Source: Opisthocomus hoazin (Eukaryota > Chordata > Aves > Opisthocomiformes > Opisthocomidae). From it: a stretch of DNA of 64,000 nt. Both the position numbers and the translations under genes were made by a program. Positions within the stretch are counted from its first letter, which is position 1. Each line of letters opens with the position of its first letter. The stretch spans positions 25,523,537 through 25,587,536 of the forward strand of contig NC_134428.1 of the NCBI RefSeq assembly GCF_030867145.1, written 5' to 3'. Below are positions 54,165 through 64,000 of this stretch, one piece after another. A model generated the notes under the pieces. The model ran no database searches, was not told the DNA's origin, and saw only the letters and a list, made by a program, of their open reading frames with translations.

Positions 54165-54930
54165 CAAGGGCAAGGGCAGGGTCCTGCACCTGGGGAGGAA
54201 CAACCCCAGGCACCAGTACAGGCTGGGGCTGAGCTTCTGGAGAGCAGCTCTGCGGAGAGGGACTGGGAGTGCTGGGGGACGACAGGGTGACCATGAGCCA
54301 GCAGCGTGCCCTGGCTGCCAAGAAGGCCAATGGGATCCTGGGGTGCATCACGAGGAGTGTGGGCAGCAGGGCGAGGGAGGTTCTCCTTCCCCTCTGCTCT
54401 GCCCTGGGGAGGCCCCATCTGCAGTGCTGGGTCCAGTGTTGGGCTCCCCAGTTCAAGAAAGATGAGGAGCTACTGGAGAGAGTCCAGCGCAGGGCTACGA
54501 GGATGAGGAGGGGACTGGAGTATCTCTGCTACGAGGAGAGGCTGAGGGAGCTGGGCTTGTTCAGCCTGGAGAAGAGAAGGCTGAGAGGGGACCTTCGAAA
54601 TGCCTCTAAATATCTGCAGGGTGGGGGTCAGGAGGACGGGGCCAGACTCTGTTCAGTGGTGCCCAGCGACAGGACAAGGGGCAACGGGCACAAACTGAAG
54701 CAGAGGAAGCTCCAGCTGAACCCGAGGAAGAACTTCTTCCCTCTGAGGGTGACGGAGCCCTGGCCCAGGCTGCCCAGGGAGGCTGTGGAGTCTCCTTCTC
54801 TGGAGATATTCCAGCCCCCCCTGGCCGCGGTGCTGTGCAGCCTGCTCTGGGTGACCCTGCTTGGGCAGGGGGTTGGGCTGGGTGACCCACAGAGGTCCCT
54901 GCCAACCCCTGCCATCCTGTGATTCTGTGA
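54165..54930 (+). mobile_element. Longest CR1 LINE fragment in the window
   Basis: Covers about 765 bases, from the GGGCAGGGTCCTGCACCTGG block of ORF2 to CATCCTGTGATTCTGTGATG. A 217-codon open frame (54269-54922) encodes the ORF2 C-terminus, including [20 protein letters not shown] and [20 protein letters not shown]. The ancestral stop is read through. All upstream domains (endonuclease, RT core) are missing, so it cannot move by itself. Confidence 0.95.
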
Positions 54931-56354
54931 TGAGGGCAGAGAGGCTGCCCTGTGTCCCCCCAGCCCCAGGACTGAGCTGGCAGCAGCGGGGGCCCCTTCC
55001 TCGCCGGGGGCACAGCGACTTTTCTCCCTCCCGAATCCGGTGCTGCAGGCTCTGCTGCAAGTTCCTCCCTTGTCGCTGCCTGCTCGGCTCTAATTTTTTC
55101 TTCCACCATGTCAGAGCGAAACAAGAACACTTCTCTGAAAAGCAAGAGGGAAATCATGTGAGTAGGCAGTGGCGTGTCCACGCCTGGAGCGGGTTCGGAA
55201 CGCGGCCGATGTGGGCACTGCCGAAGGGGAAGCACAGGGCTGCCCGGTGTCGGGCTGTGCCGCCCGCCTCGCCCCTCGCTAGGGTGCTCCGGAGAACACA
55301 GTGGGCCCAGTTGGATGGCAGCAACTGGTCAGTGTGGAGAGCAGCGCTGGGGCAGGGGAGCGGAGGCCGGTGTCCCCGCGCAGCCCGCGGGCACGCTGAC
55401 CGGTGTGGGCGACAGCGGGAGCAGAAGCCGGTGCCCCTGGTGTGGCCGTGGGACTGGTTTGCATCGCTCGGTGCTCAGCGCTGCTGACGAGAGCTGCTCG
55501 GCCTCCTCAGGGGTGTTTGGCTGCTTTCCGTGGGGCAGGGACCCTTCCCAATGTCACGTGGCGAGTGATGCTTGTCCCTTGCTGGCCAGTGTCCTCGGTG
55601 GAGGACGAGCCTGGACTGGGGGTCTCCAGCCGAGGTCTCTGCCGCTGCACCTCTGCACCGCGTGGGCATGCACGGGTGGCAAAGCTGCGCTGGGGACACG
55701 ATGGGCTCCAAGCTCTTGGTCTGCTCATGGTGCTTCTCCCTCTGCACGTGTGTGGCTACGGAGGGGGGACGCTCCCGCTGCGCAGCGACGCGGTGCCCGT
55801 GCCCTTTCTCTTCCCCTGCCTGCGTTCGGGACGGGCGATGCGTGTGACCGCACGTTGCGTTACGTGTAGGAGCAGGAAGCACCTTCTCCCTCCGCACGGG
55901 CGCCGTGGTCCGGTGCGGGCACCCCAGGCAGGGTCCCTGGGTCAGATCCCTCAGCCCTCGCTGGCAGCACAGTGGGAAGCGTGTTTCCCTCCTCCCTAAA
56001 GAAACTCATTCCTCGGATGTATTTTTGGGGCATACGTTCTTAAGCAGCGTTTTTCATTTCATCTCCTCTTTCTGCAGCCGCTTGCGTTCAGCAAATGGGG
56101 CAAGCAGGGTCCGGAGCTGTCGCAGCACCGCGCTGCTGGGGCCGGCTGGGAGCCGTCCTTGTTCCGCGGACCTGGGGGCTGCAAGGCAGCCGGTGCCCTA
56201 AATGAGAGCTGCAGGATGCTGCAGTGGGGCCAGATGGAGACTCCTAAAATAACAGCTGTCAGCTCGCTGCCGCCTTGTGTGGGGTGCCGAAGCTTTGGGC
56301 TTGAGGAGCGACAGCAAGCGGGGATGCTGGGGGGGCTACAGGCAGACCCCAGGT

Positions 56355-56468
56355 GCAAGGTCCTGTGCAGCCTGCTGTAGGTGACCCTGCTTCGGCAGGG
56401 GGGTTGGACTAGATGACCCACAGAGGTCCCTTCCAACCCCTACTATTCTGTGATTCTGTGATTCTGTG
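56355..56468 (+). mobile_element. Short CR1 3' end
   Basis: CAAGGTCCTGTGCAGCCTGC, then TGTAGG (intact ORF2 stop TAG), GGTTGGACTAGATGACCC and three ATTCTGTG octamers. Confidence 0.92.
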
Positions 56469-56977
56469 CCCGCCGGGCGTGGGCGGCGAGACGGTCGCTC
56501 TGGGGACCACAGTCTCCTCTAGCTGCCAGAGCACCCCGTGACCTCCGGGGAGCTGGTACTGCCCGTCCATTTATCACGAGGCCCAGACTGGACTTTCGGG
56601 GAGCTAGGATCAAGCGGTTTCTTTCAGCCCTCCTGTTCTTAACACTTCTGGGGCAGGTGGGTGACCCTGAAGCGTGGAGGTGCTCGCGAGCGCGTCCCTG
56701 CGTGCTGGAGACGCTGGGGCAGTTGCTGCCTCATCGCCTGGTTTTTAGCAGCGAGTTATCTGTGAATGCATCTCTGCTGCTTGTGTTTAAATTCCTGTTT
56801 ATTGCCTGTTGGTTTGATGGGCTTTTCGTCTAACGAGTGAGGGCTGATGGATGTCTCGTAAAGAACCCGTGTCTCCTCTCCCCACCGCTGCGGAGGCCGT
56901 TGGGCCCTGATTGCTCTGCAGTGGCCTTCAGGAGGTGGCTGCCCATCAAGGCTGTTCCCCTTCCATTGCATTATTGC

Positions 56978-57539
56978 ACAGAATCACAGAATCCCAGCAT
57001 GGCAGGGGTTGGCAGGGACCTCTGTGGGTCACCCAGTCCAACCCCCTGCCCAAGCAGGGTCACCCAGAGCAGGGGGCACAGCACCACGGCCAGGCGGGTC
57101 TGGAATATCTCCAGAGAAGGAGACTCCACAGCCTCCCTGGGCAGCCTGGGCCAGGGCTCCATCACCCTCAGAGGGAAGAAGTTCTTCCTCGGGTTCAGCT
57201 GGAGCTTCCTCTGCTTCAGTTTGTGCACGTTGCCGCTTGTCCTGTCGCTGGGCACCACTGGACAGAGTCTGGCCCCGTCCTCCTGACCCCCACCCTGCAG
57301 ATATTTGTAAGCATTTCTAAGGTCCCCTCTCAACCTTCTCTTCTCCAGGCTGAACAAGCCCAGCTCCCTCAGCCTCTCCTCGTAGCAGAGATGCTCCAGT
57401 CCCCTCCTCATCCTCGTAGCCCTCCGCTGGACTCTCTCCAGTAGCTCCTCATCTTTCTGGAACTGGGGAGCCCAGCACTGGACACAGCACTGCAGATGGG
57501 GACTCCCCAGGGCAGAGCAGAGGGGGAGGAGAACCTCCA
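56978..57539 (-). mobile_element. CR1 LINE fragment, antisense; left arm of an inverted pair
   Basis: On the minus strand it reads from GGAGGTTCTCCTCCCCCTCT to GGGATTCTGTGATTCTGTG. It encodes 146 or more residues of the ORF2 tail and belongs to the GGTTGGGCTGGG class. Its 5' end faces the 5' end of the sense CR1 at 57824, so the two form a long inverted repeat. Confidence 0.95.
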
Positions 57540-57823
57540 GGTCTCGTCCTGTTCAGGCTTTATTTGCTGTCCAGGCCCTGCTGTGCGCACTGCCCAGCCA
57601 CTGCGCCGAAACGAGCAGCTCGGTTGTGAGCTGGTGGCTCGGCATCGCTGGCTGCGTCGGCGGGAGCGGGAGCCCTGCGCGTGGTCCTGCGGAGCCGGCT
57701 GGGAGCGTCGGCATCGCTGCGGCCGCTGCTGGAGCGGGGAGCGGGGCATGTGCCCAGCGAGGCTGAAACAGCTGAGGAACGTGGCAGTTCGTGATGCTCT
57801 GAAAAAAATGCTTTTCCTTCGTT

Positions 57824-58460
57824 ATGAGCCAGCAGCGTGCCCTGGCTGCCAAGAAAGCCAATGGAATCCTGGGGTGCATCAAGAAGAGTGTGGCCAGCAG
57901 GACGAGGGAGGTTCTCCTTCCCCTCTACACTGCCCTGGTGAGGCCCCATCTGCAGTGCTGTGTCCAGTTCTGGGCTCCCCAGTTCAAGAAAGATGAGGAG
58001 CTACTGGAGAGAGTCCAGCGCAGGGCTACGAGGATGAGGAGGGGACTGGAGCATCTCTCCTACGAGGAGAGGCTGAGGGAGCTGGGCTTGTTCAGCCTGA
58101 AGAAGAGAAGGCTGCGAGGGGACCTTATACATGCCTACAAATATCTGCAGGGTGGGGGTCAGGGGGATGGGGCCAAGCTCTTTCCAGTGGTGCCCAGCGA
58201 CAGGACAAGGGGCAATGGGCACAAACTGAGGCACAGGAAGTTCCGTCTGAACCCGAGGAAGAACTTCTTCCCTCTGAGGGTGCCGGAGCCCTGGCCCAGG
58301 CTGCCCAGGGAGGCTGTGGAGTCTCCTTCTCTGGAGATATTCCAGACCCACCTGGACAAGGTCCTGTGCAGCCTGCTGTAGGTGACCCTGCTTCGGCAGG
58401 GGTTGGACTAGATGACCCACAGAGGTCCCTTCCAACCCCTACTATTCTGTGATTCTGTGT
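57824..58460 (+). mobile_element. CR1 LINE fragment, sense; right arm of an inverted pair
   Basis: From ATGAGCCAGCAGCGTGCCCT to the tail ATTCTGTGATTCTGTG. A 185-codon open frame (57824-58381) ends at the natural ORF2 stop TAG, making it the best-preserved ORF2 C-terminus here ([20 protein letters not shown] onward). It belongs to the GGTTGGACTAGATGA class. Confidence 0.96.
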
Positions 58461-59889
58461 TACTGGACCTGTTCCTGTCCGGGGCGTGCGGCTGGTGGCC
58501 CTCTCTGCGCGGTGGAGGGAGGCAGATGGCGGAGGGGCCGAGCCCCGGGTGGGAGCGAGCGGGGCAGCCTGCGGCAGGGCTGATGCTCTGCTGGGATGGT
58601 TGGATGCGATGGGAGAGTCCCCTTAGGCAGCTGCAGTCCTCGTGTTTGCTTTGTGCTCGGTGATGGCGGAGCTGGGCTGGAACCTCTGGGCTCGGCGTGG
58701 CAGAGCCGGGGCTCCTTGGCTGATGCTGGGTGCTGGGATGCTGATCCCACGATGTCTCCCGTCCCGAGGAGCTGAGCTGAGCTGCCAGATAAGATCCCAC
58801 CGCTGCCTTAGAGCTGGCTTTGGTGGGGGAGGGGAGGACGGGATAATTGCCCTGGTGCGTGTGGAAGAGCCAGGGGAGCAGCTCGGGATGCCGCTCGCTT
58901 CTCCTGCGAAGCCTCTGCCCGTGCCCCCTCCCCAGAGCTTGGTGACACTTTGCAGGGGGGCTGTGCCGGGGAAGCATGACCCGCTGCGAGCAAAATGGTC
59001 CCCATTTCTCTTTATTTTTCTGGTCAGTGCTGTTACCATGAGCAGGTCCCATCTGTAGGGCAGCCCGGTGGTGGTGGTGACAGCACCAGTCCGGGGGCTC
59101 CGCTGTATGGCTGGGACTGGGAGCGGGACTGGGAGCTGCAGTACAGGGCTTGTGGGGACACTGGTGAACTGGACAGGAGGTGGCAGATCCTGGCAGGACA
59201 AGTTTATTGGCGTTGGTCCCTTCCTTGGGTGCATCTGAGAGCTCCCTGGCCCAGGCAGAGGTTTCGTAAGTAGGGCTGCGCTGAAGTAACGCGGAAACCC
59301 GAATTTCCTGTAAATGACTTTCTCTTACTGGCGGAGGAAGGAAAATTATTAACAGAAAAGTTAAAGAACAGGACCTGGGAGAACTTTCAGGCTCAGGGGT
59401 GCTGGGGTTGCCTTGGAGGAGCTGCCTAGAAGTCTCTGCAGAGCTGGGGCGATCCTGGCCGTGGGGTCCCCCCTGCCCCCCCAGCAGCATTCCCGTGCTG
59501 TGGATGAGCCCCCAGAGCGGCCGACGCCAGGAAAAGCAGCGTTGCCGTGGCGTGGCTGGCAGGAGGACGGCCTGAGCACATCGACCATGGGATGCACCAG
59601 CAAGATGTTCGCTTGTCACCAGCGCTGCCCGCTTCTGGGTGCAGCAGGGACCGTGCTCCCTCTGCCCGGGTCCTGCCGAAGCCGGGAGCCCGCCTGCTGC
59701 TGCAGGCACAGCCGTCCCGTCCGTCCGCAGGACGTCGGTGCGGGCAGCCGTCCGGCTGAAGCAGCGCGGCGCAGAAATTAAAAACCCAAGAGGAGCGGCA
59801 CGGAGCTGACCTCGTGCCTCAGCAGCCCGCCGAGTGCCAGCGGTGCGGCTCGGCGACGTGGAACGGCTCGGAATGGGCTCGGAAGGGGC

Positions 59890-60292
59890 TTCTGCTGCGA
59901 GGACAGGCTGAGGGAGCTGGGGCTGCTCAGCCTGGAGAAGGGAAGGCTCCGGGGTGACCTTAGAGCAGCTGCTGGTGCCTGGAGGGGCTACAGGAAGGGT
60001 GGAGAGGGGCTTTTCACAAGGGGGTGTAGTGATAGGACAAGGGGGAACGGCTCTAAACTAAAAGAGGGCAGATTGAGATGAGATATTCGGAAGAAATTCT
60101 TCCCCAGGAGGGTGGTGAGGCCCTGGCCCAGGCTGCCCAGAGAAGCTGTGGCTGCCCCCTCCCTGGCAGGGCTCAAGGCCAGGTTGGATGGAGTTCTGAG
60201 CAACCTGGGCTGGTGGAAGATGTCCCTGCTCATGGCAGGGTGGTTGGAACCAGATGAGCTTTAAGGTCCCTTCCAACCCAAACCATTCTAGG
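59890..60292 (+). mobile_element. Older CR1 subfamily, 3' end
   Basis: CTGAGGGAGCTGGGGCTGCT, then TGATAGGACAAGGGGGAACG and GGTTGGATGGAGTTCTGAGC, ending TTCCAACCCAAACCATTCTA. The diagnostic blocks differ clearly from the other copies and no open frame survives, so this is an older insertion of another subfamily. Confidence 0.9.
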
Positions 60293-60952
60293 ACTGGCAA
60301 AGCCGAGGGGGCGGTGGGTGCCGGCAGAGCCCCCTCCCCGTGCGGGCGGCCAGTCCGTGCTGCACGGCCGGGGCTTTGCCGCATGGTGTTTGCGGGTGTT
60401 GGTGGGATGACAAAAAGTGATGGGAAGCGCCAACAGACGAGCTTCAAAGGCTCCAAACTCCTCGTTTCTGAACCAACCTGCTGCCGGCGGCCACGGAAGG
60501 TGCGAGCGCGGCTGGCCGTGGAGCCCCGGCTGGCTGCAGCCCTGGCTCGTGCAGCTTCTCCCACAGCTTCTGTTGTCACCGCGATCAATACCTGTCTCCC
60601 TCAGCTTCTGCCTTGACACGTAGTGATTTTTCTTTCTGTGAAGGTTTCTGAGCGATCTAAATTGAGGAAGGGGTGGATCGCTCGCAGACACGGCACCGTT
60701 TCGGATGCCAGAACAACTATTTTGGGGGAGTGTTTTGAGGCTTGACTCCGCTTTAGCAGCTTCTCTGCGGGGAAACCTGGATTGATAGTCAGAAGTGGTA
60801 GCAGGTCAGGTGGTCTATTTTTAGAAGTGCCGTTTAATTGTCTGGTGTTTTTCTTGCCGCGCTCGTAGCTTGGTGGTTAGTTGTGTTCTGTTCGTTAGCG
60901 TGAGCCCGGTCTCATTGCATACTGACATTTATTAAATAATGGATCCAGTGTA

Positions 60953-61070
60953 GACCCACCTGGACAAGGTCCTGTGCAGCCTGCTGTAGGTGACCCTGCT
61001 TCGGCGGTGGGTTGGACTGGGTGACCCACAGAGGTCCCTTCCAACCCCGACCATGCTGGGATTCTGTGAT
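60953..61070 (+). mobile_element. Short CR1 3' end, chimeric signature
   Basis: Starts GACCCACCTGGACAAGGTCC with the intact TAG stop of one class, but ends GGTTGGACTGGGTGACCC and CATGCTGGGATTCTGTGAT like the other class. Confidence 0.92.
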
Positions 61071-63491
61071 TTGGTCTTGGAGCTTAGGTTTTATCTGCCT
61101 TGGTTGGGAGACAAGCGGTGTGACAGCCCTCAGCATCCCTGTGCTTGGCTGGCAGAGAAGGGCTGCAGAGCTCTCGTAGCTCAGCCTTCCTCGCTGCCCT
61201 GCGCTGTTACCGCGCGCGCCGGCGGGCTCGGGCAGCGTCTCTGGCCCGGGGAGCCGACGCCGCTGCCCTCCTCGCCCGCTGCCTCTCCGCTGCGCTTGCG
61301 TTCGTGCTCTCCTCCTCCAGCTCCATCGCGGGAGGGAAGCGTTCTCTGCAGCGGGGAGGTCTTTCACGAAGAGCTTTTTGTTCCTGCAAGCCGGTGGTTG
61401 CAATGCTTGCGCTCTGCCGTGCTCCCACGCGGCGTCACGGGTGGGTTTGGTGTGCGTGGAGCTGCGGGACCGGCCCGGCAGCCTGCGTGGTGTGCGGGAG
61501 GTCCCTTCTCCGCTCGCCTCGCGATGTTCGCGGTGGGGGGGTCTCCCTGGGTTGGGCGTCCATGGCGGGGAAGACCGAGGCCACCCTGTTTCTGCCGTGT
61601 GCGTGGGATGCGCATGGGTTCTCTCCTAGCCTTGGAGACCTGTCCCTGTGGGTATCGCCCTGCAGACGGGTGTCCCAGCAGGTACTGGCGTAGCGTTTCC
61701 ATCACACCCGCGGTGCCGTTCAGCGGCAGTGGGGCGTTCAGGTCCTCCCCGGACACTGGGAGCTGCGGCAGAGCTGGGTGAGGCATCGCTGCTGGACCTG
61801 GGAAGTGCTCCGGCCTCGGATCCCTCCTCTGCTGTAATCTGCTTGTGTGACCTCGGGGTCTCTTAGTCTTGGTCAGCAGCTCACACTCCAACCTCTACAA
61901 ACGAGTGGGAGGATAGACGTAGTAAAGGTGGGATGGTGTCTGGCTGACCTACTCCTCCTTGCCCATCCTGCCCAGCTGGGGATGGGTTACACTTCATTTC
62001 TGCTGCTGGTTTCACCGGCTGCCTCCGAGCCACCAATGTGTTGGGTCCCGCACAGCCGCTGCGCTTTGCCCCGTGGGGCTTGGTGACGGCGTCAGGCGTT
62101 CCCTCAACTGAAGCGTGACTCCTGCGGCCTCCGAGGCTGAAGCAAAGCGCTCTCAGCTCGTCTCCTGATCTCGGTTGAGGAACGTGGTCCCTGGTAGCCA
62201 GGACCTGACTGCTTTGCGTCAGTACGCGCCTCGTTCTCTGTACAATCTGCTGCAGAAGAAGGGAGCCAACGTGCTGGGGCTGTGCTGCGTCCCACTGATG
62301 CAGTCGGCTTTGTTTAGGGTCTTGAGTGTGTTGGAACATGCTGGCTTGAGTGAAGAGTTTTAATTAGTTACATTCTTAGGCTGTGGTTTACTGTGCTGAC
62401 TCACTTCCAGCTCTCCGATAACTTCAGCGCATGACTTCATATCAAGGCAGAGAAGAACAGAAATGAAACCAAGGGAAGATGGCAGCGCCCTGGCTTGGGG
62501 CCGGCTGCTCCTGCGTGCCCGGCTTTGGGGAAGTCCAGACCAGGCTGCGCTCGGGGCAGAGGGTTGGGGGTGACGGAGATCCGGCGACGGCAGGCGCCCG
62601 CTCCCCCGCCTTGCGGAGCCGGGGAGGAGAGGCCTCCGGTCTCCATCCTGCCCAGCAGCGTGGTGCTCAGCGTGCTCTTGGCTTTGCCCGGTCGCCTGGG
62701 CAGATGCTGTGCCGGGGCTTGGCGAGGGCTCCGGGGCCGAGCTGAGCCGAGCGCTGCCGGCGCCCGTGGGAGAGCAGGAAGCCACCGCAACCGAGCACGC
62801 CAGGCGCTGCGCCCGAGACGTCCCCGTGGGTGCCCTGAGCCCTCCCCTGGGGTATCGCTTCCCCAAAGCTATTTCTGGAGCCTGGAGGTTCTCACTAACC
62901 AGCCTGAAGCTGCCCTGCTCTGTGTCTGGCACTGACGCCATGGCAGCGCATCCTTGGCAGGGTCCCGCTCGTCCCGGCTCCTCGGAGCAGTTCCCGGGGC
63001 GGGAGCGGTGGCCGTGCTGGCGGTCGCGGGCAGGGTGCCCGAGGCTGCGGTCAGCGAGCATGGTGCAGCCCGCACGCCCCGCGCCCGGCTGCTCTCCGGG
63101 CTTGCTCCTGGGAACCCTGCAGTGGAAGGGAAGCTTCTGGTGCGTGCTCGCTCCTTGGTGACTGTCTAAGGTTTGCAGGCCCTAGCTGTTCCCCAGGCAA
63201 GCAGTCAGGATCCTTCCCTTTGCAGATGTCCTCTGTGCTGTGCTCAGCATCTTCTTGCTGCCACGTGCGGTTTCTGACTCTCAGTTGTCCCTCCTCTTCC
63301 TTCCTTGCTGGAGCACGGTGCTCCTGGATGCTCCCCATCGCTGCCATGGGGTTCACCCCCTTTGCTTTCTGACCTGGGGCTCTGGGGCCGAGTTCGACTT
63401 ACCCTGCTGTGATAAAGCTCCCAGTGGCAGCGGTTCAGGATTTGGAGGTCTCTGTAGGGGCCCACCGATGGTGGTACCCCATCTGGTGGTA

Positions 63492-63713
63492 CTTCCGTCT
63501 GAAGATGAGGAAGAACTTCTTCCCTCTGAGGGTGACGGAGCCCTGGCCCAGGCTGCCCAGGGAGGCTGTGGAGTCTCCTTCTCTGGAGATATTCCAGCCC
63601 CGCCTGGCCGCGGTGCTGTGCCCCCTGCTCTGGGTGACCCTGCTTGGGCAGGGGGTTGGGCTGGGTGACCCACAGAGGTCCCTTCCAACCCCCACCATGC
63701 TGGGATCCTGTGA
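63492..63713 (+). mobile_element. CR1 LINE 3' fragment
   Basis: From CTTCCGTCTGAAGATGAGGA to CATGCTGGGATCCTGTGAT. The frame runs through [20 protein letters not shown] and past the ancestral stop into GVGLGDPQRSLPTP. Confidence 0.93.
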
Positions 63714-64000
63714 TACCCCAGGAGCAGCCCGCAGGAGCTCCACGCTTCCCCTGTGCCGCGCTCGCCTGCTGTCTCGTCCCACCGCTGCACTCGCTGTACG
63801 CTGGCTCAGTTTGGAAACTCGCCGTTGACTGCGGTGCTGACCCCCCGCTCGCAGCCAGCACCGCGCTGCCGGCGTCGCTGTGCCGCTGTTGGCAGCCATG
63901 GCTTCCCACCAGCCCGTCCCTGGCCACTGGCGATACCGGGCAGCAGCTCCAGCCGCAGCCCTTCCGCAACCTCACGAAGTCTTTGGCCGTTGTCTCTGTT

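Larger units (their letters stand above)
40568..64000 (+). other. PRKCB intron 2 (start; extends past the window)
   Basis: No further PKC exon was found. The next exon should encode CCFVVHKRCHEF-like sequence, which does not appear, and intron 2 is very long in mammals. The interval holds ten CR1 fragments, one GGGT tract and AT-rich islands. Many open frames on both strands are GC or CR1 by-products. Stretches 41-45 kb, 48-53 kb and 61-63.4 kb contain no repeat or gene that I can identify. Confidence 0.8.

Noticed and set aside
54269-54922. 217-codon protein at 54 kb as a host gene
   Set aside because: It is the C-terminal tail of CR1 ORF2; homologous fragments recur throughout the window.
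40568-64000. Search for PRKCB exon 3
   Set aside because: No sequence encoding the next C1 segment (CCFVVHKRCHEF-like) was seen; the exon most likely lies beyond the window.

Overview
This window is a stretch of bird nuclear genome. Three things point to that. The protein-coding pieces are split by GT-AG introns and match vertebrate families. The dispersed repeats are 5'-truncated CR1 LINEs that end in short ATTCTGTG-type octamers, the standard avian interspersed repeat. The right-hand part is GC-rich and full of G-rich minisatellites, as on small avian chromosomes. I cannot name the species.

Three genes are recognisable, all on the + strand. (1) Positions 1 to about 5774 hold the 3' half of LCMT1, the leucine carboxyl methyltransferase that methylates the C-terminal leucine of the PP2A catalytic subunit. 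Five exons are secure and a very short terminal exon is proposed. (2) Positions 18197-24311 hold a complete five-exon AQP8, an aquaporin of the water/ammonia/peroxide-permeable type, 246 residues long, with both NPA boxes. (3) Positions 40186-40567 hold the first two exons of PRKCB (protein kinase C beta): the pseudosubstrate and the start of the C1A zinc finger. Everything from 40568 to the window end appears to be PRKCB intron 2.

Layout: 1-6.2 kb is LCMT1 in AT-rich sequence. 6.2-17.8 kb is intergenic, turning GC-rich near 12.4 kb, with two unexplained minus-strand open frames near 8.4-9.6 kb. 17.8-24.3 kb is AQP8, whose intron 1 carries an antisense CR1 and whose intron 3 carries two GATGG-rich tandem arrays. 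24.3-39.7 kb is intergenic, with AT-rich islands in GC-rich DNA, four CR1 fragments and several minisatellites, including a (CCCCAT)n array over 400 bp long. 39.5-40.6 kb is a minisatellite followed by a CpG-island promoter with octamer motifs and four GC boxes. 40.6-64 kb is PRKCB intron 2 with ten CR1 fragments, eight of them in sense; two nearly identical copies form a large inverted repeat at 56978-58460.

The three genes have no common pathway beyond lying side by side. The main points of interest are the gene order (LCMT1-AQP8-PRKCB, unlike human), the inverted CR1 pair inside a transcribed intron, two CR1 sequence classes that differ at the ORF2 stop codon, the G4-prone arrays, and the repeated octamer/GC-box layout upstream of PRKCB. 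I found no convincing evidence of a wholly new biological system.
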